NCBI GenBank assembly: GCA_000991645.1
Contig: LBRX01000057.1
Coordinates: forward strand, 1-5,175
Length of the DNA: 5,175 bases
Direction of reading: 5' to 3'
DNA from: Candidatus Moranbacteria bacterium GW2011_GWE2_36_40
Lineage (GTDB): Bacteria > Patescibacteriota > Minisyncoccia > Moranbacterales > GWC2-37-73
Shown: piece after piece, positions 1 through 5,054 of the stretch
How positions within the stretch are numbered: position 1 is the stretch's first letter
Layout of the letters: each line of letters starts with the position of its first letter
The notes under the pieces: model-generated
What the model was told of the DNA's origin: nothing
Seen by the model: the letters and a program-made list of their open reading frames with translations, nothing else
Database searches by the model: none
Made by a program: the position numbers and the translations under genes

Positions 1-84
1 CGAGAGTTGATAAAAATACAATAGAGCTCAATGTATTCGATTGAAATTTATTGTGTTTTTACCAAAATGTAAAATTTTTTAAGT

Positions 85-549
85 TTGGCAACAGCGCCTG
101 CAAGTGAACCGCTTCTACTCGATGCGGCTGATGGTGATGAAATCCTAGCCAATGCAACTGATATCTTTGGTTACATCGATGGGGATTTTAAAAATTGGGG
201 CGCTGATGAAAAAGGCAACGCAACAAAAATGGCACCAGTTGATGTGTATGAAATGGTGAAAGACGGAACATATCGTACACTGTTCGGTTCGTTTAACAAC
301 GATTTTGACAAGCTATGCTTAACGCAGGCGCAGATTAAGAACTTCTGCGTTAAACATCGTGATTGGCTGCGGACTGGCGGCTACGCAACATTTTTTGCTT
401 TCAAGTTAAAAGGTAAGCGCTTCGTTGCTGGCGTGTACTTCAGTTCCGCTGACAAGCTCCGCGTGTACGTCTACAAGTTCGGATATGGCCGTGTCTGGCA
501 TGCCGGGCACGCTCTTCGTTTTGTGATTCCGCAACTGGCTGAAGCTTAG
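85..549 (+). CDS. Hypothetical protein, 154 residues, GC-richer than its surroundings
   Basis: I do not recognise a characterised family. The product is a small soluble-looking protein with no signal peptide or membrane segment. It has an acidic N-terminal third (several Asp/Glu up to about residue 45) and a basic, aromatic C-terminal half. Landmarks are FGYIDGDFKNWG (28-39), LCLTQAQIKNFCVKHRDWLR (77-96), GYATFFAFKLKGKRFVAGVYF (split here as GYATFFAFK and RFVAGVYF, about 99-119) and a Tyr/Val-rich stretch ending in VIPQL near the C-terminus, which reads like a beta-rich domain. The frame is open only from codon 73 onward, because an in-frame ATG at 67 is followed at once by TAA. TTG at 85 is therefore the earliest usable start, and no Shine-Dalgarno sequence is visible before it. 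Sampled 60-base lines run at 42-53% G+C, against roughly 20-33% in the next gene. A strong terminator follows the stop, so it is probably a single-gene transcript. The coding call rests on length, composition and the terminator; the exact start is uncertain. Confidence 0.7.
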   Translation: MATAPASEPLLLDAADGDEILANATDIFGYIDGDFKNWGADEKGNATKMAPVDVYEMVKDGTYRTLFGSFNNDFDKLCLTQAQIKNFCVKHRDWLRTGGYATFFAFKLKGKRFVAGVYFSSADKLRVYVYKFGYGRVWHAGHALRFVIPQLAEA

Positions 550-582
550 CCGCTTTGAAATTTTGTACCTTAGTATCTTTGT

Positions 583-623
583 CCCTCAGACTCTTAAATA
601 TTTGGAGTCTGGGGGATTTTTTT
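583..623 (+). terminator. Rho-independent terminator of the first gene
   Basis: CCCTCAGACTC (583-593) pairs with GAGTCTGGGGG (605-615), giving 11 pairs including one T-G wobble. The loop is 11 nt and AT-rich. Seven T follow at 617-623, after A616, which can pair with T582. This is the standard intrinsic terminator layout on the + strand. It separates the first gene from the palindrome-flanked unit. Confidence 0.88.
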
Positions 624-653
624 ATAATAAAATCTCAAAAAAAAATTGAAAAT

Positions 654-691
654 ATTATACACTTTCCGTCGGCCGACGGAAAGTGTATAAT
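654..691. repeat. 38-bp perfect palindrome, copy 1
   Basis: The left arm ATTATACACTTTCCGTCGG (654-672) is exactly complementary to the right arm (673-691), with no unpaired centre. The core is GTCGGCCGAC. Both ends read outward as GTATAAT, which resembles a -10 box on each strand. A near-identical copy lies at 1354-1391, on the far side of the Cas2-like gene. The copies differ at 663/682 (a T-A pair here, an A-T pair in copy 2, so pairing is kept) and at 678 (G here, A in copy 2). The symmetry could be extruded DNA, an RNA hairpin, or a binding site for a dimeric protein. Confidence 0.96.
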
Positions 692-697
692 TATAAT
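686..697 (+). promoter_or_regulatory. Tandem TATAAT boxes at the palindrome edge, possible -10 for the Cas2-like gene
   Basis: TATAAT occurs at 686-691, inside the right arm of palindrome copy 1, and again at 692-697 just outside it. Either could act as a -10 element with transcription starting roughly 45 nt before the ATG at 743. No convincing -35 is present at normal spacing: 663-668 reads TTTCCG. The call is therefore weak. If real, a protein bound to the palindrome would block this promoter. Confidence 0.3.
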
Positions 698-742
698 ATA
701 AAAAAAGAAGAGTATATGTAAAATAAAAATAAAAAAATAATC

Positions 743-1354
743 ATGAAAAAGAAAGTGGAAAATGAAAAGAAAATAAAAAAAGAAAATTTTAAAAAGGCGA
801 TTACAAAAAGTGTTTTAAAAAATAGTCTAACGGCGACGGCTTGGGTATTTAGCGCTGTTTTCGAATTAGGGGAGGTAACTATTAGTTCGTTTCTTTCTCC
901 GTCTTTGTATGCCGACTTGCCAGGTGGAAATTTGTTTGCAATTAGCTGTGTTTCTAGTAATAAAAGAAAATCAAAATTCAAGGAAATTACGATAAGGCAA
1001 AGTATTCGCAGACTTCAAAAGCAAGGTTTTGTGGAGAAAAAAGGTTTAAAGTTTGCCTTAACTGTTAAAGGACAAGAACTTGCAAAATATATTTTAGGAA
1101 GAAAAAATGTTCAAATGAGAAAGTGGGATAAGAAATATAGAGTGGTTATTTTTGATATTCCAGAAAGCAAAAGAAAAATTCGTAACTGGTTGCGTGAAGA
1201 ATTATATCTTTTGGATTATAAAAAATTGCAAGAAAGCGTGCTTATTGGAAAATATGCCTTACCGGATGATTTAATTGAGGAAATAAAAAATTATAAAATT
1301 GGAAATTATGTAAATTATTTACTTGTGGATAAGGTATATAAAAATATTGTTTGA
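743..1354 (+). CDS. Winged-helix + Cas2-like (PaaX C-terminal type) protein
   Basis: A 203-residue protein. Residues 1-26 are Lys-rich and probably disordered or DNA-contacting. A hydrophobic stretch follows (about 30-58). Residues 82-118 look like a winged helix (TIRQSIRRLQKQGFVEKKG, then the wing and FALTVKG). The C-terminal domain (128-203) has the ferredoxin-like pattern of Cas2 and PaaX: WDKKYRVVIFDIP (128-140) with Asp138 at the end of strand 1 where Cas2 carries its catalytic Asp, KLQESVLIGKY (161-171), and YVNYLLVD (189-196). Proteins of this shape are common in Patescibacteria and are often labelled Cas2 or PaaX-like; whether they cut nucleic acid is not known to me. No cas1 or CRISPR array accompanies it. 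The gene is bracketed by two 38-bp palindromes, and its TGA stop overlaps the first base of the second. No Shine-Dalgarno lies close to ATG 743; an AGAAGAG at 706-712 precedes a start-stop ATG-TAA at 716. Role inferred: a DNA-binding regulator or recombination factor acting on the palindromes. Confidence 0.9.
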   Translation: MKKKVENEKKIKKENFKKAITKSVLKNSLTATAWVFSAVFELGEVTISSFLSPSLYADLPGGNLFAISCVSSNKRKSKFKEITIRQSIRRLQKQGFVEKKGLKFALTVKGQELAKYILGRKNVQMRKWDKKYRVVIFDIPESKRKIRNWLREELYLLDYKKLQESVLIGKYALPDDLIEEIKNYKIGNYVNYLLVDKVYKNIV

Positions 1355-1391
1355 TTATACACATTCCGTCGGCCGACAGAATGTGTATAAT
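1354..1391. repeat. 38-bp palindrome, copy 2 (one mismatch)
   Basis: Left arm ATTATACACATTCCGTCGG (1354-1372); the right arm (1373-1391) pairs along its full length except C1367 opposite A1378. It is 35/38 identical to copy 1. Two of the three differences (1363 and 1382) form a compensatory pair. A1354 is also the last base of the TGA stop of the Cas2-like gene. The right edge again ends in TATAAT (1386-1391), pointing toward secG. No T-run follows, so it is not a typical intrinsic terminator. Confidence 0.95.
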
Positions 1392-1481
1392 ATTTGCTTT
1401 CACATGTATGCATGAAGTAGTTTTTTTGGGTAACTTAAGAGATAAAAATGCTTTGTATTAGCTAAAAAACATCAAAATGGC

Positions 1482-1510
1482 TTGACTCGGGGGATACTTT
1501 TTGATAGATT
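1482..1510 (+). promoter_or_regulatory. Candidate sigma-70 promoter for secG and the binding protein gene
   Basis: TTGACT (1482-1487, one mismatch to the -35 consensus), a 17-nt spacer and TAGATT (1505-1510, four of six -10 bases). The -10 is supported by an extended TGN at 1502-1504. Transcription would begin near 1517, about 34 nt before the secG ATG. Nothing else in 1392-1550 looks like a gene or structured RNA. Confidence 0.45.
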
Positions 1511-1550
1511 TAATATTGTAGAAAGAGACCTAATCATTCAAGATATTTAG

Positions 1551-1772
1551 ATGAAACTTATCACTATCGCTCAGCTCGTTATTGCAGTTTTGCTTACTGT
1601 TTCAATTCTGCTTCAAAATAGGGGAAGTGGTCTATCAGGAGCATTTGGTGGGGACTTTGGGGGATATTACACGAAGCGAGGTATGGAGAAATTTCTTTTT
1701 TATTTTTCTGCTCTGCTCGCAATCATTTTTGTGGGGTTGGCTGTTGCGACTGTTGTGATAGCAAATCGCTAA
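1551..1772 (+). CDS. secG: Preprotein translocase subunit SecG
   Basis: SecG is the small non-essential partner of SecY and SecE in the membrane channel that exports unfolded proteins. The 73-residue length is typical. The topology is right: a first transmembrane helix at about 3-20, the conserved loop LLQNRGSGLSGAFGG (20-34) on the way to the second segment, and a second helix at about 47-70. The loop motif (LLQ, then an RGSGL-type stretch and FGG) is the family signature. The start is ATG with no strong Shine-Dalgarno; AAAGAG at 1522-1527 is too distant to be convincing. It lies 7 nt before the solute-binding protein gene and is probably cotranscribed with it from the promoter at 1482-1510. 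The gene appears intact. Confidence 0.95.
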   Translation: MKLITIAQLVIAVLLTVSILLQNRGSGLSGAFGGDFGGYYTKRGMEKFLFYFSALLAIIFVGLAVATVVIANR

Positions 1773-1779
1773 TTTTTTT

Positions 1780-3504
1780 TTGTTTAAATTTATCAGTACC
1801 ATCTCAAACGGAAAAATACAATATTTGTTGCCTAAGAATTGGAAAACAATTGGAAAGGTGCTTTCATTCAAGGAAAAATTCCTTGTAACGATGCTGCTGC
1901 TTGTGATAGCGGTTTCTTTTGTTGTTTGGGTTGGGTCTTTTTATCTTAATCTTACTAATGCTATTCCAAAAACAGGAGGAGAGTATATTGAAGGAATTGT
2001 TGGTCAACCACTATATTTGAATCCTCTTCTCTCTCAGACCAGTGAGGCTGATAGTGATCTTGTTCAATTGATATATAGTGGTCTTTTTAAATATGATAAA
2101 GAGGGTAGTATTGTTCCTGATTTGGCTGAGGGATATTCAGTTTCTGAAAACAAAATGGAATATACAATTACGATTAGAAAAGGTGTGACTTGGCACGACG
2201 GAGAGCAACTAAACGCTGATGATGCCTTTTTTACTTTTAATATCTTGCAAGATCCTTCATATAAAAGTCCTTTGCGTCAAAACATGCAAGGTGTTGAGGT
2301 TAGAGTTGAGGATGATTATACCTTGGTTTTTTCACTCAAAAATCCTTACACAGGATTTTTGGAAAATCTTACAGTTGGATTATTGCCAAAACATGTTTGG
2401 GAGAATATTGCTCCAGAAAAATTTGCTTTGGCTGAAAATAATTTGCATCCAATAGGTTCAGGACCTTATATATTTGATAATTTTCAAAAGGATGTTGATG
2501 GAAATATTTTGACTTTACAATTGGTTTCTCATAAGGCTTTTTATAATAATAGTCCGTATATTTCTAAATTTAAATTTAATTTTTACCCGGATGACAGCTC
2601 GCTGATTGCTGCTTACAATAAAAAGGAAATCATGGGAATGGGTAGTATTCCGCCTGAAAACGTTAAAGATATTAAAAATGCAAAAAGCACAAATATTCAT
2701 GAACTTGTTATTCCTCGTTATTTTTCAATATTTTTTAATCAAACAAAAAATGTTGCTTTGGCAAATGATGAAGTTAGGGCAGCGTTGAACGCGAGTGTTG
2801 ATAGGCAAGAATTGATTGATTCTGTTTTGTATGGGAAGGGGATTGCTCTTTCTTCACCATTTTTTCCTCAAATGAAAGGATACAAAGAAGAAAACAATAT
2901 GAATGTTGATCTTGAAAAAGCAAACAAGATTTTGGATGAGGCTGGTTGGAACAGGGAAGGCGAGGATGGTTTTCGCAAAAAAGGTTCTGATATGTTAGCT
3001 TTTGAATTGGTTACCACTGATTGGCCAGAGCTGAATCAGACTGCAGAGCTCCTCAAAAAACAATGGGCAAAAGTTGGCGCAGAAGTTACGGTCAAGGTTT
3101 TGACTGTTTCTGACTTGCAACAAAATTATATTCGCACTCGTGAATACGACAGTTTGCTTTTTGGACAGGCAATCAGTTTTAATCCAGACCTGTATTCTTT
3201 TTGGCACTCTTCACAAAAACATGACCCAGGATTAAATCTTTCACTTTTTGACAACAAGGATGCGGATAGCTTGCTTGAAGATTTGAGGCAGCAAACTGAT
3301 GAAGTAAAAAGAATTGAAAATTATCAAAAATTTCAAGATTTGATGAATGATGAGGATCCTGCAATTTTTCTGTATGCCAGAAAATATCTTTATCCGACAA
3401 ATACAAGGGTTCAAGGGATTGATGCTTCAAATATCAATAATCCAGCACAGAGATTTGTTGATGTTAACAAATGGTATGTGAAAACAAAAAGAATTTTAAA
3501 ATAA
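1780..3504 (+). CDS. Family 5 extracellular solute-binding protein (peptide/OppA-DppA type), membrane-anchored
   Basis: A 574-residue substrate-binding protein of the SBP_bac_5 family, which captures peptides or related solutes outside the membrane for an ABC importer. Layout: a short cytoplasmic N-terminus (1-34), one transmembrane anchor (about 35-56), then the binding domain. Family landmarks are GIVGQPLYLNPL (72-83), TWHDGEQLNADD (137-148), HPIGSGPY (223-230), VRAALNASVDRQELI (332-346) and ANKILDEAGW (381-390). The protein contains no Cys, so there is no lipobox; anchoring must be by the helix rather than by lipid. TTG at 1780 is chosen because the frame is closed just upstream (TAG at 1759) and because the segment before the helix (LPKNW, then KEKFL) matches the N-terminal pattern I recall from Patescibacterial homologues. 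ATG 1891 would start inside the helix. The start follows nine T with no Shine-Dalgarno, so translation may be coupled to secG. No permease or ATPase gene is in the window, so the substrate cannot be read from context. Confidence 0.93.
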   Translation: MFKFISTISNGKIQYLLPKNWKTIGKVLSFKEKFLVTMLLLVIAVSFVVWVGSFYLNLTNAIPKTGGEYIEGIVGQPLYLNPLLSQTSEADSDLVQLIYSGLFKYDKEGSIVPDLAEGYSVSENKMEYTITIRKGVTWHDGEQLNADDAFFTFNILQDPSYKSPLRQNMQGVEVRVEDDYTLVFSLKNPYTGFLENLTVGLLPKHVWENIAPEKFALAENNLHPIGSGPYIFDNFQKDVDGNILTLQLVSHKAFYNNSPYISKFKFNFYPDDSSLIAAYNKKEIMGMGSIPPENVKDIKNAKSTNIHELVIPRYFSIFFNQTKNVALANDEVRAALNASVDRQELIDSVLYGKGIALSSPFFPQMKGYKEENNMNVDLEKANKILDEAGWNREGEDGFRKKGSDMLAFELVTTDWPELNQTAELLKKQWAKVGAEVTVKVLTVSDLQQNYIRTREYDSLLFGQAISFNPDLYSFWHSSQKHDPGLNLSLFDNKDADSLLEDLRQQTDEVKRIENYQKFQDLMNDEDPAIFLYARKYLYPTNTRVQGIDASNINNPAQRFVDVNKWYVKTKRILK

Positions 3505-3528
3505 TATTTATAATTAATAAAAATAAAA

Positions 3529-3608
3529 TTTTACTTGTTCTACTTTCACCCTCGCCTGTCACGATTACGTGACATCCTCTCCCTCAAGGGAGAGGAGAAC
3601 AAGAAAAA
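3529..3608. repeat. Branched inverted repeat with two internal hairpins
   Basis: An outer stem pairs TTTT-A-CTTGTTCT (3529-3541) with AGAACAAG-A-AAAA (3596-3608): 12 pairs and one A-A mismatch. Inside lie two perfect hairpins back to back: TGTCACG / CGTGACA around loop ATTA (3557-3574), and TCCTCTCCC / GGGAGAGGA around loop TCAA (3575-3596). A3596 is shared between the second hairpin and the outer stem. The unit is GC-richer than the AT-rich spacer around it and looks like an inserted palindromic repeat (MITE- or REP-like), or a structured leader for the next gene. On the + strand it is followed by A rather than T, so it is not a standard terminator. Confidence 0.8.
3593..3597 (+). promoter_or_regulatory. 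Possible Shine-Dalgarno of the phosphoglucose isomerase gene, inside a hairpin arm
   Basis: AGGAG at 3593-3597 is the only good Shine-Dalgarno match before ATG 3618, but the 20-nt spacing is long. Four of its five bases sit in the 3' arm of the second hairpin of the inverted repeat, so folding would hide it. It could equally be a chance product of the purine-rich arm. Confidence 0.35.
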
Positions 3609-3617
3609 AACTATTAT

Positions 3618-4220
3618 ATGGATTTTACAAATGTTCCAAAACATTACGCAGCGCGAACGCATGAAAAAATGCAGGATGTTTTGATGGATTCAAATGGAGT
3701 TGGACCTGAAATTCATTATTACATGATTCGTGGTGGCGTGGATCAGAAAAATACAACAGTTTGGGAACCAGGTACAATCTCTGGAGAATACATTAAAACG
3801 TATGGTCATTATCATGTTGGTGAATTAAGTGAAGATTATTTTGTTGCGTATGGTGAAGGTGTGGCGTTGCTTCAGAAGTTGGTTGAAAATGAAAATGGGG
3901 AAATGATTGCAGATCAAGTCGAGGACTTTAAGGCTGTGGTTGTAAAAACAGGTGATAAAGTTTTTATGCCTGAAAAATACGGACATCTTTTGGTTAATAC
4001 TGGAAAAACATATCTTGTTACTATCGATGATAGCCCTGTTGATTTTGAAGATCGTGATCCTTCCAGTTTTCCTGGACACGCTGATTATGAGCTTGTGAAA
4101 AAAATGAGAGGATTTGCTTATTATGTTGTTGAAAATAATGGCAAACCAGCACTCAAAAAAAATCCTTTATATAAAAGTATTGAAAAGGAAGATTTGGGTG
4201 GTTTGTTAGTAATAGGTTAA
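3618..4220 (+). CDS. pgiA: Cupin-type glucose-6-phosphate isomerase (archaeal-type PGI)
   Basis: Predicted to interconvert glucose-6-phosphate and fructose-6-phosphate in the cytoplasm using a bound metal ion. At 200 residues it is close to the about 190-residue Pyrococcus enzyme and unrelated in fold to the large bacterial PGI. The cupin metal site is visible: GHYH (63-66) gives His64 and His66, Glu72 in SEDYFVAYGEG follows, and His123 in YGHLLVNTG is the fourth ligand. Further agreement with the archaeal family: the early RTHEKMQDVL segment (13-22), the PGTISGEYIKTYGHYH approach to the site (51-66), and a C-terminal VVENNGKPALKKNPLY (170-185) resembling the archaeal tail. The start is ATG; the only Shine-Dalgarno candidate is 20 nt upstream within a hairpin. 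The next gene begins 10 nt after the stop and also works on sugar phosphates, supporting an operon. Another cupin sugar-phosphate isomerase activity cannot be excluded. Confidence 0.86.
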   Translation: MDFTNVPKHYAARTHEKMQDVLMDSNGVGPEIHYYMIRGGVDQKNTTVWEPGTISGEYIKTYGHYHVGELSEDYFVAYGEGVALLQKLVENENGEMIADQVEDFKAVVVKTGDKVFMPEKYGHLLVNTGKTYLVTIDDSPVDFEDRDPSSFPGHADYELVKKMRGFAYYVVENNGKPALKKNPLYKSIEKEDLGGLLVIG

Positions 4221-4230
4221 TATTAAAATT

Positions 4231-5043
4231 ATGCAAAATAATAAAAAAAAGAAAGTGGTGGTAGCTGTTAGTGGAGGATTTGATCCTATCCATATTGGAC
4301 ATGTTCGTTTGTTTGAAGAGGCAAAAAAACTTGGTACTCACTTGTTAGTAATTATAAATAACGACAATTGGCTACGAGCAAAAAAGCAAAATATATTTAT
4401 GTCTGACAAGGAGCGAAAGGAAGTTATTGAATCACTGAAGCCGGTTGATATGGTTGTATTGACTGGGCATAAAAAAGATCCTGCTGACATGAGTGTTTGT
4501 GCTGAGCTTGCCAAATATAAGCCAGATATTTTTGCTAATGGTGGTGACAGAAAAAAAGGTAATATTCCAGAAGTTCCTATTTGTCATGAAATTGGATGCA
4601 AGATGATTTTTGGCGTTGGTAAAGGAGGCAAAGTCCAATCAAGCTCTTGGCTTCTTGAAAAGTATGTAAAAAAAGTTTCTAATAAGTCAGAGAAGCGTCC
4701 TTGGGGAAAGTTTGAAGTTTTTATTGATGATAATAATCATAAAGTAAAAAAACTTACCGTCTCTCCTGGTGCAAGTTTAAGCTTGCAGTCCCACGAGCAT
4801 CGTGCTGAACATTGGGTGGTGGTTAAAGGAACCGCCAAGGTTGTTAATGGTGAAAATCTTTTGACATTACATGAGAATGAAAGTACATATATTTCTGCCA
4901 AATCCAAGCATCAGCTTTCAAATCCTGGGAAAAAAAATCTTGAAATAATTGAAGTTCAAACTGGTGGTTACTTAGGAGAAGATGATATTGTGCGCTACAA
5001 AGATATGTATGGTCGAAAGACTGGTGTTTCTGCGAAGGCTTAA
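4231..5043 (+). CDS. Fusion: HIGH-motif nucleotidyltransferase + type II mannose-6-phosphate isomerase cupin
   Basis: A 270-residue two-domain protein. Residues 8-148 form a cytidylyltransferase-like (HIGH superfamily) nucleotidyltransferase: GGFDPIHIGHVRLF (15-28) contains the nucleotide-binding HIGH motif (21-24), NGGD is at 103-106, and SSSWLLEKY (137-145) takes the place of the family's C-terminal Ser/Thr-rich motif. Residues 155-261 match the type II phosphomannose isomerase cupin usually found at the C-terminus of ManC: RPWGKFEVF (156-164), SLQSHEHRAEHWVVVKGTA (184-202) with likely metal ligands His188, His190 and Glu193, then His227 in KHQLSNPG, and GGYLGEDDIVRY (245-256). In ManC this cupin is fused to a guanylyltransferase of another fold, so this is an alternative pairing. 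Inferred role: fructose-6-P/mannose-6-P isomerisation together with nucleotidyl transfer to a phosphorylated substrate that I cannot name. It starts at ATG with a weak TAGG (4213-4216), 10 nt after the phosphoglucose isomerase stop. There is no frameshift or internal stop at the join. Confidence 0.9.
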   Translation: MQNNKKKKVVVAVSGGFDPIHIGHVRLFEEAKKLGTHLLVIINNDNWLRAKKQNIFMSDKERKEVIESLKPVDMVVLTGHKKDPADMSVCAELAKYKPDIFANGGDRKKGNIPEVPICHEIGCKMIFGVGKGGKVQSSSWLLEKYVKKVSNKSEKRPWGKFEVFIDDNNHKVKKLTVSPGASLSLQSHEHRAEHWVVVKGTAKVVNGENLLTLHENESTYISAKSKHQLSNPGKKNLEIIEVQTGGYLGEDDIVRYKDMYGRKTGVSAKA

Positions 5044-5054
5044 TTTCGATTGAA

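Larger units (their letters stand above)
650..1395 (+). mobile_element. Candidate palindrome-bounded unit carrying the Cas2-like gene
   Basis: The two palindromes and the gene between them form a compact unit of about 740 bp. Outside the palindromes, AAAT (650-653) on the left is the inverse complement of ATTT (1392-1395) on the right. As terminal inverted repeats the outer ends therefore match over 23 bp with two mismatches. The inner flanks do not match each other. I see no target-site duplication and no recognised transposase, so mobility is only inferred from the symmetrical arrangement. The alternative is a fixed regulator gene flanked by its own operators. Confidence 0.35.

Noticed and set aside
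15..37. Inverted repeat AATACA / TGTATT as an operator of the first gene
   Set aside because: Only six AT-rich pairs with an 11-base spacer; expected by chance in this sequence.
31..72. ATG at 31 as the true start of the first gene
   Set aside because: It is in the right frame but meets TAA at 70-72 after 13 codons; without evidence of a sequence error or recoding, the gene must begin later.
691..981. Minus-strand 96-residue reading frame
   Set aside because: It is the mirror of the Lys-rich start of the Cas2-like gene; its Phe-rich composition simply reflects poly-A codons on the other strand.
654..1391. A CRISPR locus, suggested by palindromic repeats next to a Cas2-like gene
   Set aside because: There are only two repeat copies, separated by a whole gene rather than by short spacers, and no cas1 or other cas genes. 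The Cas2-like domain is fused to a winged helix, as in PaaX-type proteins.
1352..1391. TGA read as glycine (genetic code 25) extending the Cas2-like protein into the palindrome
   Set aside because: None of the other long genes contains an in-frame TGA, which would be expected under that code.
1891..3504. ATG 1891 as the start of the solute-binding protein
   Set aside because: It falls inside the transmembrane helix and discards a family-like N-terminal segment. The AGGA upstream (1872-1875 region) is distant and within a small inverted repeat that is explained by coding sequence.
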